Shown: in pieces, positions 13,501 to 23,855 of the stretch
How the letters are laid out: each line of letters starts with the position of its first letter
How positions within the stretch are numbered: the first letter of the stretch is position 1
NCBI GenBank assembly: GCA_037903475.1
Contig: JBAJFG010000290.1
Coordinates: 558,001 to 622,000, forward strand
Origin: Ancylostoma caninum
Lineage: Eukaryota; Nematoda; Chromadorea; Rhabditida; Ancylostomatidae
Reading direction: 5' to 3'
DNA length: 64,000 nt
Program-made: the position numbers and the translations under genes
The notes under the pieces: generated by a model
The model's input: the letters and a program-made list of their open reading frames with translations, nothing else
Told to the model about the DNA's origin: nothing
The model's database searches: none

Positions 13501-16500
13501 ACTTTGGGCGCCGACGCACCCTTATCACAGCCGTGGACCCATCTCCCCCCACTTTGGGCGCCGGCGCACCCTTATCACAGTGGTGGACCCGTCTCTCCCA
13601 CATTGGGCGCCGGCGCACCTTTATCAGAGTGGTGGACCCGTCTCCCCCCTCTTTGGGCGCCGGCGCACCCTTTACACAGTGGTGGACCCCTCTCCGCCCA
13701 CTTTGGGCGCCGGCGCACCTTTATCAGAGTGGTGGACCCGTCTCCCCCCTCTTTGGGCGCCGGCGCACCCTCGTCACAGTGGTGGACCCGTCTCCCCGTT
13801 CCGGTACTGGTAAATTAAACCTACTCGACCGTTACGATATCGCAGATATCAAGAAATGTGTTATCGATATTAGTTCACCGCTCAATACTGATTCGGAAAC
13901 TGAATGGACTAATTTCGTAACGCTCTGACACACACGTACACTCACAGACAGACAGACTAAGCGCGTTATTATAAGTAGTGATATATATATGCAGCTGTTA
14001 TAATGGAAAAGATGAAATAATTGTAGCTAGAAAAGGAGAGATGACGTTTTATGTGACGCCCATACTTCTCGGCTACCCTGTATGCACGCATTCAATGCCT
14101 CTACGATGCCCAGATGAAGTCATATGCGTGGCGCATCCCACGCACAGGATTGACTAACGCCAACCAATTTATCTTCATACTTTTACGAAAAAAAAAACCT
14201 GCACGGCCCAACAATAGAATAAGTTCAACACCGCGCCCAGGTTTTATAGGAGAACATGGAACCTACAGTGAGTGTCGATGATGGCGCGGTTTTCACGAAT
14301 ATGGGAAGCTAGCCGCACAGCCGCGCCGCCCGCGATGGAATAGTGGTAAATCTGGGTTCCATTGATAGTTCTTCATCATATTTGAAGGTAACTATAAGGA
14401 AAACTAACTAAAAACCAAGAAAACCCTACATTTCGCTTTCGCGCCCAGGATTCCAGCGCTCGCGACGCGGTCGCGTCGCATGCTTTCCGAGTCAGCGAAA
14501 AACACATCGGTAAAAGACGCTCACTGTGCTAATCGTTCAGAGATTGAGGACCAGCAAAAATGAACAGTGACAGTAAAATCTTAAAAAGGCTATATCGTCA
14601 CCACTGCTGCACAATGCTTGGTGTATTGTTCGGCAAAGGGCGAATAGCCCATAAGCACCGAAGTTTTCTTTTTTTGCTTTGATTCCTATATCAACAATGG
14701 AGGGTCGTTAGTAACCGTCATCCCCCCGTATAAAACGACGCGCCGACAGCCCAGACCACAGTTGGACATGTTCCTCTTCGTGTTTCGCCTTCTCCTTGTT
14801 GTCGCTCTGCTTGGAGCAGTTTCGGCTAATGATTCATGTGGGTGCGCGCTTCGTCCACCAAGTGAGTCCTTTCCAGAACAGCTTAGGAGCCCGTATGACT
14901 CACAGCGATTTCAACCGTTGCTTTTCAGGCTATTGTTGTGTAGGTAGATATGGACGCTGCTGCTTGGTACGAAAGAAGAGAGATGTCGAGCCTATCGATA
15001 TCAAACCGCTGAGAGACATAGAGCCTGCTGTTTAAGGAGTAATCTGTACTGTGAGCAGTGAATGTTCGTTTGTGAATAAACTAGTACTGCGAAGATGTGA
15101 ACGAAGCTGTTCTGCGTACTTCTTTTGAATAATAGTAGCCAGAGGTTCTCTCACCTCTGACTAAAAACTGGAAAACCAGTAAAACTAATGAATCGATGTG
15201 CTTGTGGTGGATTTGCATGCATTGCGCCCGGAGCAAACTCCCCAAAAAATCAATAAATTCAACAAATCAATAGCGCTCTTGCAAAATGATCGTCAGATTC
15301 GTGATCACCTTGCTGGACAGCCCCAGCAGTTATATTTCGACCTAGGTTAAGGCAAGACCGTGAAAAATCGATAAAATCGATAAATAATTCGCCATCCAAG
15401 TCGATTATTTCCACCGAGAGGTATTATAGGATCTCCATCGGATCTTCTGGACGGTATTCCACGTTTGTGGATTCAAATGCTTGCCCCTCATTAACAAGTG
15501 TTTCAAACATGCCTCCACAACGTTTGAATTTGGCGCAAACGCGCTTTGCCAAGATTTTTGAAAGAAAAAGTGTCAGCAAGGTTGCTGTTTCTATATAGAT
15601 ATATTGCAGGTCTGTCTGCTAGCTCGTTAAATAAAACTGTACACAAATCATAACAAATCAAATCTCATGAAAACAAGCTTCTACTGAAGACGTCCCCAAC
15701 AATTCCATACCTGCACGGAAGGAATTGTTACTGGGAAGTAACAACCGCCCTGTGGAGCGTTCCATATGTCGTTGTTATAGGGCAGCCAATTTGTTCTGCA
15801 GAAGCAGTTCGCTGAAACAAACGCAACCAATAGGGTTTCAAGATCCTATCCAAGTAGGTCCAGATGCTCCAGATCTCAAAAGTCAAACAAAACTCAAAGT
15901 CGTATGATACAGCAGCATTCCTGCCCTATTTTTGCTACGTTTTAGGCCTATCAGTATGGGGAGGGGGGGGGGGGGTAGTTGCATAAATTATACGTTACTT
16001 GTTTCTGGTAGGCAAAATTTGCTTCCAGAGCAAGCCAGGCGGATTACTGGACCCCACTTTTCTCCTCTAGTGGGTACCACATGTTCCTGTGCACACCCCT
16101 CCGCTCTGCTTCCTGAATAGAGCGGCAACTAATATGGACAAAACTTGCAGATGAAGAGAGCGATGCGACAGAGACTTAGGATTAGCGATTTCATACTGCC
16201 ACCCAAATACCGCCCAGCTGGTCTGCACCACTTATGCTGCGCGGCAGCCCAAGTAAATGCTGTAGCTGTTGGTAGGTTTATCCCAACTTTCTCCCTATGT
16301 CTTCGTCTTCGTTCCTGGGTGAAAACACAAGACGAATATCAATACCGGCAAAGCGCGACAACCACAGCACCCCGCTGGTTTGCCGCATCGCGTAGATGGC
16401 GCGACGCGGCAGCCAGATTAGCGGTATTCTGCGCTGCAAGAGTGATTGAACGGCACCGCAGTTGTAAGACTAGCTAGTACATGTAAAAGTCATAAAAAGA

Positions 16501-19500
16501 ATATGTGACAGAAAGATGTCAACAACGACGGAACAAAAACAAGTTTAAAAATAGCCCAAATACCTTCACAAAGCAGATGGCGTAATTCATCGGCTCGTAG
16601 CTGCGTCCCGTCACCCTTTACATTAGTCAAATTGTAGTTGGGCGATGCTATGGACCTCAGCACCGGCACTTCCAACCCGTGTTCTTGCACATATTCTGCA
16701 GTAACCAGTAGTGATTAGTAGAAGTATAGGTGACTAGACGACATACCCGGCTTTGCTTGGGTGTTCTACACAATTCCCCAGTTTTTCAGTCACGTGAGTA
16801 CTTGGTGACACTAATACATTTTTTCAAAGCGCTCACCATTTCGGATATCACCATGTTAGGTGGAATTTTAGATGCAAAATGGTTGTAAAAATGGTTGTTC
16901 CTCCTACAACTTACACACAGGAAGCTCCAAATGTCCGCAGTCAAGAGGGGCGTGGCCACTACGCGGCTTTGGGCAGAGACACAGGCGCTCTGCATGCTGC
17001 CATTGGTTGTCTGCAGAGTCAGAGAAGCCAGAAGCAGCATAGAGAGCACCTGTGTCTGATCAAGGAGCCGCGCCGTGGCCACGCCCCTCTTGACTGCGGA
17101 TATTTGGAGCTTCCTGTATATTGTCGGTAGAGTGAGAACATTATGATGAAGAAACGAGGCTTTTCGATGTCTTCATTCTCTAAGTTCTGGAAGAATTATT
17201 GTTATCCATCGCTGAGGAAGGGAAAATTCTCTTCGGTCTATTCCCTTCAGTTTATTTAGTGCTCCTGGAGTCAAAAAGGTCCATGATTTTATCTGTTTCT
17301 GTTTCAGTAGACCCATCAATCCCCCCGTTCTCCCTAGATTCTGTGACTGACATGGAATCGGATTTCTCCCAGCCGTCGTTGCATGGGGCACATACGGATT
17401 CAATGACCCTACAATTATGCGATGAAGTCGAAAGCCACACCAGCCAGGAAATAGCTCTTTGTGCACTGCTTGAAACCGAAGCCCTATTTAAAAAGATAAA
17501 AATGAAAAAAAAAACAAAGCGAAATTTTTTAATAAAGAACAGAGACTTGGTGGACAATTGCTCGTAATTCCTACGATAGCTTAACACTGTTAGGAAAAGA
17601 GAGATTGTGGCTATCGGTGTTCCTGTAGCACTTCATGTAAGCCTTTCATTTCTCACGATTTTCGCGATTCTAGCAGGTGTTCTCTACAAAATTCTCGAAA
17701 ATGAATTTGATATAGGCCGCCATCTTCAAATAATAGAAACTATTGCAAAACTATGCCAGTTTCATCCTAACCTATACGAATTTGAAATGCTCACACTCTA
17801 AAATATGCGAATTTGAAATGCAAACACAGACAAATTATGCAAATTTGCACTCATAGCGCAAGTCGTATGGCAAAACTTCCTTATTATTATCTACGATTTT
17901 GCCACAAATTAGGCCACTCTTTTGTAAGTCGTAAATGGTCAAAAATTTGCGAAAAATGGCCGTAAATCGTAATTCGTAAATCATAATTACGCATATCCTT
18001 GATACACACATACACACATTCTAATTTATATATACAGATATACAGATTAGTATGCAACCTGATTAATTACCATTTTTATTCCTTTACTCACTCTGCTTCC
18101 TTCTAAAGGTAGGAACGAAACGGGCAATTTTTCCTTTTTTAATCGATTTTTCATTTATCGACCAACTATAGGGTTACTTACCAATGGTAATTATTGTACC
18201 TCCGCTTTCACGGAATGTAGCTGCTACTTGACCCGGGTCGTTCCACGCGCCAGTTCTGAACAAATTCTAGCAATAAAAACACTAGCGGTCTTGGCTCAAT
18301 TTTACTATAATTTTACGTACTTGTACGAGTTCCCAACAATTATCAGCACAGGTCGTGCTGCAGTACGATGTGTCGGGCTCACAAAACTGGACGTGGCCAG
18401 CCGAATTGCACTGAAATTTTTGTACAAAACTCATCACTAACCAGTGATTCATATGCTTCTATTACCCTTCGATGTTAGTGCCAGTTTCATCATATGTCGA
18501 GATAGTTAGATCGAAAAGGTCCGCTGTGGAGGTGTAGACATTCAGATCGGCGATGAGTTCCACGCTTGACGCATAACGAATGACACCAAGTCGTGTTTGG
18601 TACTGCTCTGCTTGTCCTACTGTGAGTTTCGAGAACGCTGATACGACGTAGTCGGTGGCCTAGGAATGACCTGAGCGCAGTTGGACAAAAAAATCTGGGT
18701 TTTAAAGAAAATTATGGAAAATATTCGAGAAACCATGGAGAAGGAAGGGGTTCAAAAGTTGTGTAAGACATCAAATGAAAGAGGTATGTAAGTGAAGCTC
18801 CCGTGCTTCTCCCCCCCCCCCCTCCTCCTGGAGGTGTATTATCCCTTCATTATTACTACTTCAGATGATAGAAGCATGCAAAGTATGTTCAAAAATACAC
18901 GGGGACCAATTCTCGCTTCGTAGAGAAACTATCTCCCATGTTCATGTACCACATGCAACATACTATTTTAAGAGCTCCAGACAGATACCAGTTCTCGTAC
19001 GGCTCGAAATGATGCATAATTTCGACAAAGAGGCAAAAAAATTTGAGAAATTGATGAGATAGACTATCTCATTCAGAGTACAGTAAGCACCGGCGGCGAT
19101 GACTTTCCTGCGGTCTCGAGCAGGACGCCGCGCAACCGCACCGCGCGCGACGGAATCATTGTCGTCTGCTGCCGTTATGCTACCTCTAGCAGCTTTCCCA
19201 CCCGATACGGAAAAATATCATCAAATTGGGAAGGGAAGCGCCTTGAAATAGCATCCCGGCTGCAGACGACACCGATTCCGGCACGCGAGGTGCGGTTGCG
19301 TGGCGTCCTTACCGAGGCCGCGGAAGAGCCACCGCCATCGACGGTCACTGAACTCACATTATCTATGTGCTATTTTCGAGCGCTAAACCACCTATGCCTC
19401 AATTCTCATTCAGGTAAAATTCTCACGTGTAATGCTTCCGCGAAACAATTCGAATTCATACAAAACATACCGCATCAATCCCAGGTTTCATGGATATAGT

Positions 19501-22500
19501 GGCTTCCATCAGCAAGAACACATCCAGCCACACAGTTTTTAGGACACATTCGCAGCCAGCATTGTTGATACTGGCAGGTGGTAGGGTAGGGGTCGGAGGT
19601 TGAGTGGCTGACGCTGTTGGTAGCGGCTTGCCTGTTGTGAGCACTGGCTTTGTTGGTGGGTTAGTGGATGGAGTCGTGGCAACACCTGGAGGTTCTGTTA
19701 AATTCAAGAAAAGTTTATATGCTATGGAACGACATTGAAATTTTGTTTTATCGTCCTAAAACACAATTATTTTGACCTGTTGTTGTGGCAGGGAGCGTCG
19801 CGAGTTTGGTAGAACCAAAATTAGCTGTGCTCCCCACTGCTGCGCCTGTCGTGGGACGAGGAACCATCGTTGTTCCATGAGTAGCGTATGTCGGTTCTGG
19901 AACACAAAATATTGGCCTTGCTGGCCATGAAGAATCGATCAAAAATCGGATTAGCCCTCCAAGGCAATAAACAGGAGACATAATTGTGGAAAAATCAGAA
20001 GAAAATTCTGAGCTCTATAGGTAGTGGAAGTACGAAAAATGTGTAGTGGGTTTTCTCAGTCACAAACAAGTTGATAACCCATTAACTTTTTCTTGGTAAT
20101 TTTCCAAGGTTATCATGACTTATATGAGATTATACATGGATTGAGGCTACATATCATAACGGTTACGTTAGAAATCCAAGCCCTGCTAGCACAAGCATTG
20201 TCAATTAGTTCTGGTTTCGGGATAAGGATCTCGGTAGTTATACATTCGACCGAATAAAAATCGAATAATTTCGTTACTTCAATTACCAATTTTCATTCCG
20301 TCCAATGTATACTCGGTAGGGGACCTTTTCAACTTTTGTAAGAGAAGGCCGACCCAAATATCCGCTGTGAGTTGAGTATGTATCCATCATTACCGAAGCA
20401 CATATTGGAATATCCATACTTCTAATTAATTTTTTTTTGTTTAATGCACATTCGAGTATAATTAAATGAGTAAGTAAACAAATAAATAAACCTGCAAACG
20501 TCCCTCTCTCTCTCTCTCTCTCTCTCTCTCGAGGTAAGGTAGAGAAGGCCTGTGAACGAGTGTTCACAAGGGTATGGGCTGTATAACTTTACATCCAAGA
20601 ATGATTACAAGTAAGTACATGGGTCTGTTTTGCCTAGCGTAATGGCTAGAGATGGACCGAAGGGTAGTTACGCAATTAGAAGTAGTTTTCTCTTCCGTCT
20701 GCCTGTAACTTCTTAAACTACCGAGGAGAGAGCTGCATCCCCGAAGAGAACACCAACAGTGAGAGAAACACCTATGCCACGCCTCTATACTGTTGGTTTG
20801 CCACTAGGTGTGTCATCTATACCAGTGGTGAACGCAGACATTTTTCCCGAGGGGTGGGGGAAAAGGGAGGGGAGAGAGGAGAGGGGTATGGGAAAGACGG
20901 CGGTACCCACCCAAAAAAATTGATTTCGATAGACTTTGAAATAACCTACGAAACTTAATTTGAAGAGCTCTTAGAATTTCCAGGAGAATTTGAGGATTTC
21001 GTAGGAGCTTTAAGAGAATTTAACCTGATACAAAGACTTTATCGGCTCGAAAAGTAGCTTCAAAATACTCACCAACTCATTCTCGGGGAGGAGGGAGGCG
21101 GGGGGGGGGGGAGGGTTGGAGAATTTCTCTCACTATCTTTCAGAAGCAAAAAACCAACCGCAAACCGAATCGTCCACGTAGTTCGACAGCTGATTTGGCT
21201 CTATTGTCAATGCGTTGTACTCATCGGTGTGCTGAGAAAAATAAACCTCAACTCTCCACCAATGATTTCTCGAATAGCTATAGAAATTGCTCACATTTTT
21301 GGGCCAACTGGAAAATGAACAGTTGCCGTAATTCACAACCACTATCGAGAAATCCACAGCTAATTTGTTGTCGATGTAGTACTCCACTTGAGATGCTGCC
21401 GCGTCGACATCGCGCTGATCCCTGAGGATTGGATCTTATTCGAGTTTTTTATTTGTTCTCCTCGAATTTCCAGGGCAATAGTGTTTGAGTTTTCAACAAT
21501 GTGTTTTTCTCAGAAAACTAGCAGTACTACTACTCATCAGAGTTTTTTTTAAAATGAATTTAGCATTTAACTAACTTTACATCATTAACAGTAGTCTTAG
21601 ACAACGAACCTATCTCCTGTGAACAACACCAACGACGTATCATCGAATCCAAAGTTGTTGAACAGATTGCGGATCGTTCTAAACAAGTGTAGTTCCCCAA
21701 TTTCAACTAAAATCCTAGACTTACTACACCTATTTATTCATTTACATCATCTACTCATCTACTTGATTACTGATTACTGAACAGTAACAAACCCACGACA
21801 AGTTCCTTCTACTTGACAAGATAAAATGGTAGAATTGAGTAGATCCTTTGGAATATATTATAGTACTTTTAGTTGAAAAGGAATAGCAAACCTTGACAAT
21901 GGGACATTGTTCGCTGTCTCGAAATCTACGTTACTCCACAGTTTCTCTATGTTTGTGCAAATCTGCCGTTTGTTGTAACTGAAGTCGTAGATTGTGGTCG
22001 ATCCGGTGCCTAAAGAAGTTTCAAGGCAAAGGCAGTGAGAGCCATGCGAATATATGAAGAAATTTTTTGCGGAAAAATAGAAAGCAAAGCTGCAAATTCG
22101 AAAAGAAGGAAATCTGTCATTACCTTTTTACTAATGCGTTTAATTGATTGAATAGCAGTAAGATTGATGAAGTGAAAATCCTAATCAAAAGTTCTCTAGA
22201 ACTCTCCCAAAAATTTCGCAAAGTTCTATCCTAGCTTCTTTTTTTTTGTTTTTTTTTTTAATTTTTGTAATGCTATGTGAGATGAAATACCGTATGCTGT
22301 CATCCCGACGCCAACGTATCCGTTCCGGATGTCTAGTCGAGGCAATATCCAATTTTCGATGAAGTCGAACTCCTATAATAGCTATTCTTGTACTGCTAAC
22401 GTGCGATCTATTTGCACATGAAGATAAAAAATCCTTTTTTATTCAAGCAGTGAGACCCTGAGCCTCACCTCAGAAACCAACCATTTTTGAGATTTTCAAA

Positions 22501-23855
22501 GTAGTGGAAACTGCGTGTGCTAGTGAGAGTGATAGCTCAAATGGAGGTTTAAATAATCGTCTTAAACCAAGCTTTCGAATGGGGTCTTCCTCTGAGAGTA
22601 GGCGGTTTTTATCGTAGCGGTTTTTAATATGATAACATTCGTTCTTTACCCACCTACAAGCATGAACTACTAACACAGAACACAATTTCTTGGGTTGTCT
22701 GATGGAATTTTTTTTTGCTTTCATCATGGTTTTTGGAGCTTTTCATGATGAGATTATGTCTTCAACGAGAACGACAGAGCTTACCGAACGGATGTTGTCA
22801 TAAGATCCCATGTTGGTGGTGGCGTCGATGGCAATGATCACATTGCGAGAACAAGAGTAGTCGTTCGCATCGGTGGAGTTACATTGAAGAACAGCATTGC
22901 ACGTCTGGATGGTCACTGAATAGAAGAGAAACCTCCAAAACGGAGTATACTATTTTTCTCCAAAGATCACGCCCATTTTGGAAAGCCGGATACGTCACAA
23001 TTCTCGCATGACTCCGGCCTATTTCAAGCGGATTCAAGCTAACGGCCACAGGTCAGCTTCCGCGGGAAGAAGTCCCATTCACAGAAAATTTTCTCGCTGG
23101 ACGGGCCGAAAAAGAGATTGTTCTCTGGGCATAGTCGGGCTTTGCTGGACAGAAATCAGCTATACAGTCAAATATGTAATTCAAATAAGATGGCAAAAAA
23201 TCACGATAAAAAGATAATTAAGAAACAGGGCAAAATCAAATCCTGCGATGATTTGCAAAAATATTTAAGGAACTGTCCCCGTAATTTGAAATCTCAGATG
23301 AAGTAGGAAATCGTACAGGCTACATAACCGAAAACATTTTCCCAAAAAAGAAGTTGCTATCTAATTCTATTAATATCTCCAGATTAGACTGTGTATTTGT
23401 CCACAGAAAACTCCTTGATAGAAAAGGTGGCAGCCAAGATTGTGTCAATGTTAGAAAAAATCGAAAAAAAAGAAAAGAAAATGGAGATGTTATCCAGACT
23501 TGCTGGAAAATTGGCCTGAAGTTTCAAAAAATCAGCTGATGCTATAACTCATGTACCAGCAACTCGTGACACCTCCTTCATGGATATGCATCCCATATGA
23601 TCCCAAGGAACATATTAAGGCATCTATGGTCGCATCGCAGTTTTGATTCTGTTCGGATTTATTTTCAATAAACGGGAAGGAATATCCGTGCGTTGAATTT
23701 ATTTACTCTCACAGCTTATGGAACATCGTGAATTGTTCACAAACGCTAGATAAACTACCAACTTTTAACATGTATTTACTACTCTGTTTCTTATTTACAA
23801 AGAGAACTTCCGGGAACATACCAAACAGAAGGAGCAGCAAACAGAAGGCCCGCAT
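7505..23855 (-). CDS. Secreted two-VWA plus C-type lectin protein (gene B), complete
   Basis: Eighteen exons join in phase to 643 residues: 23822-23855, 22785-22915, 22291-22372, 21892-22009, 21610-21678, 21295-21421, 21159-21231, 19777-19896, 19471-19694, 18466-18659, 18321-18410, 18182-18255, 16564-16695, 15711-15811, 8949-9036, 8342-8418, 8196-8272 and 7505-7625. Order: signal peptide (MRAFCLLLLLF, cleavage probably near residue 19), VWA1 (about 33-210), Thr/Pro-rich mucin-like linker (about 213-295), VWA2 (about 300-490), CTLD (about 492-625) and a tail with two more cysteines. VWA1 has IDATTNMGS where a MIDAS would be DxSxS; VWA2 has FLLMEATISM with no Asp, so metal binding is doubtful. 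CTLD landmarks are FWLGLANNGNGWQWPGG and WFSDDC (WND changed to WSD). Its exon phases mirror gene A. AATAAA is at 7421-7426 on this strand. The donor of exon 21159-21231 (GTTGGT) is weak and chosen for phase. One intron contains two other genes. Confidence 0.9.
9577..9690. repeat. Short inverted-repeat element, GATTACCC family
   Basis: CCCGCATCATTCAGATTATCCAGGGTAA near 9577 is an imperfect reverse complement of CTGGGTAATCTTAATGATGCATGCGG near 9657. The core ATTGAGATTACCC is shared with the cluster at 47034-48010 and a fragment near 30400. It lies in the 6.7-kb intron of gene B. Confidence 0.6.
10058..10158 (+). promoter_or_regulatory. Conserved promoter of peptide gene 1
   Basis: A TATA-like box CATAAAACG (10150-10158) lies about 31-39 bases before the ATG. 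Upstream, GGGCAAACAGCCCATTAACG (about 10062) matches GGGCGAATAGCCCATAAGC at the second peptide gene, and the bases CAGTTGGA directly precede both start codons. Conservation in otherwise divergent DNA marks this as the shared upstream region of the duplicates. Confidence 0.6.
10189..10507 (+). CDS. Secreted six-cysteine peptide precursor 1
   Basis: Two exons, 10189-10285 and 10353-10507, give 83 residues. Residues 1 to about 21 (MFFIVFRLLLVIALLGAVLA) are a clear signal peptide. Then comes a short cysteine-rich segment with spacing C-x2-C-x7-CC-x6-CC, directly followed by RKKRD, a good proprotein-convertase site, and an acidic C-terminal tail built of repeated EPI units (DVEPIDIK, DVEPIVFK, EEPIDF). 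If cleaved after the signal and at RKKR, the product is a ~30-residue cysteine-rich peptide and a ~36-residue acidic peptide. A paralogue sits at 14768-15035 on the same strand, with the same intron position and phase. AATAAA is at 10541. The gene is antisense inside an intron of gene B. I do not recognise the family; antimicrobial, signalling or effector roles are all possible and none is shown by sequence. Confidence 0.8.
11230..12180 (+). pseudogene. Decayed mariner-type transposase
   Basis: Reading across frames gives fragments in the right order for a Tc1/mariner transposase. First a helix-turn-helix part with KPGRLRPVNTRRVPAII (about 11350-11405). Then VWTDEKIF (about 11620), the motif around the first catalytic Asp. 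Then FPGFPYKNLWSSC (about 11925) leading to LNTLDFC, which resembles the last-catalytic-residue region that usually reads SPDLNPLDF. Stops and frameshifts interrupt all of these, so it is not active. Confidence 0.7.
12755..13797. repeat. ~50-bp GC-rich minisatellite, about 21 copies
   Basis: The unit contains TTATCACAGNNGTGGACCCGTCTCCCCCCACTTTGGGCGCCGGCGCACCC with length 47-51. Copies begin around 12791, 12841, 12891, 12941 and so on to 13781. No phase of the unit contains a stop on the plus strand, so all three plus frames are open for about 290-298 codons; these long frames are artefacts. The palindrome GGCGCC is in nearly every copy. Confidence 0.9.
14267..14528. repeat. ~260-bp MITE, GCGTCGATGGCGG family
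   Basis: It begins CAGTGAGTGTCGATGATGGCGCGG and ends GGTAAAAGACGCTCACTG, an imperfect terminal inverted repeat. Inside are the family landmarks: CGCACAGCCGCGCCGCCCGCGATGGAAT near the left and GCGACGCGGTCGCG near the right. Relatives are at 19078-19345, 28139-28396, 41020-41292, 47455-47730, 55716-55980, 57380-57738 and a half copy at 62218-62280. Confidence 0.75.
14636..14738 (+). promoter_or_regulatory. Conserved promoter of peptide gene 2
   Basis: TATA box GTATAAAACG at 14729-14738, in the same position as at the first peptide gene, and an upstream block GGGCGAATAGCCCATAAGC at about 14638. The intervening text is only partly conserved, which suggests the two blocks matter. Confidence 0.6.
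14768..15035 (+). CDS. Secreted six-cysteine peptide precursor 2
   Basis: Two exons, 14768-14861 and 14929-15035, encode 66 residues. The signal peptide is MFLFVFRLLLVVALLGAVSA. The cysteine segment has spacing C-x1-C-x7-CC-x6-CC and runs straight into RKKRDVEPIDIK, identical to the first paralogue over those 12 residues. The tail is shorter (ends DIEPAV), lacking the extra EPI units of paralogue 1. The intron is in the same place and phase and starts GTGAGT in both. AATAAA is at 15075. The mature cysteine part is the more divergent stretch, whereas signal, convertase site and tail are kept, a pattern typical of secreted peptide families under diversifying change. Nested antisense in the same gene B intron. 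Confidence 0.8.
16731..16775. repeat. Fragment with TACCCGGCTTTGCTTGGGT end
   Basis: GACATACCCGGCTTTGCTTGGGTGTTCTACACA matches the start of the larger retroelement-derived repeat at 57992. It is a short relic in a gene B intron. Confidence 0.5.
16918..17116. repeat. 199-bp near-perfect palindromic MITE
   Basis: The ends CAGGAAGCTCCAAATGTCCG and CGGATATTTGGAGCTTCCTG are inverted over about 42 bases with one mismatch, and most of the interior is palindromic too (GGCGCTCTGCATGCTGCC against GGCAGCATAGAGAGCACC, imperfectly). A second copy at 55430-55627 is closely similar; 45585-45742 and 51405-51590 are diverged relatives. It lies in a gene B intron. Confidence 0.85.
19078..19345. repeat. ~260-bp MITE, GCGTCGATGGCGG family
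   Basis: Starts ACAGTAAGCACCGGCGGCGATG and ends GCCACCGCCATCGACGGTCACTG. Contains CGCGCAACCGCACCGCGCGCGACGG near the left and CGAGGTGCGGTTGCGTGG near the right. Lies in a gene B intron, close to the second VWA exon. Confidence 0.7.
20503..20530. repeat. (CT)n microsatellite
   Basis: Fourteen CT dinucleotides in a row in a gene B intron. Confidence 0.95.
20823..21112. repeat. G-rich MITE-like repeat, diverged copy
   Basis: CAGTGGTGAACGCAGACATTTT opens it, and CACCAACTCATTCTCGGGGAGGAGG with a G run near 21100 closes it, matching the part order of 2795-3085 and 51665-51950. It is in a gene B intron. Confidence 0.5.

Larger units (their letters stand above)
11059..14080. mobile_element. Mariner-like element relic, ~3.0 kb
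   Basis: The left end CAGGGTGGCCAAAAAGTATGG (11059) and the right end, read on the other strand from 14080, CAGGGTAGCCGAGAAGTATGG, form terminal inverted repeats of about 27 bases with a few mismatches. Between them lie a decayed Tc1/mariner-type transposase (about 11230-12180) and a 1-kb minisatellite (12755-13797). After the minisatellite, a short coding-like remnant (LLDRYDIADIKKCV, ending 13928) and a CACACACGTACACTCACAGACAGACAG tract may come from another element. A TA dinucleotide flanks the right end; the left flank is less clear. Confidence 0.7.

Noticed and set aside
12922..13928. Long plus-strand frames encoding Pro/His/Trp-rich repeats
   Set aside because: All three frames are open only because the minisatellite unit has no stops; no start context, splice signals or conserved sense.
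15390..15540. Minus-strand text reading KFKRCGGMFETLVNEGQAF
   Set aside because: Looks protein-like and may be a transposon fragment, but it is short, isolated and does not fit gene B in phase.
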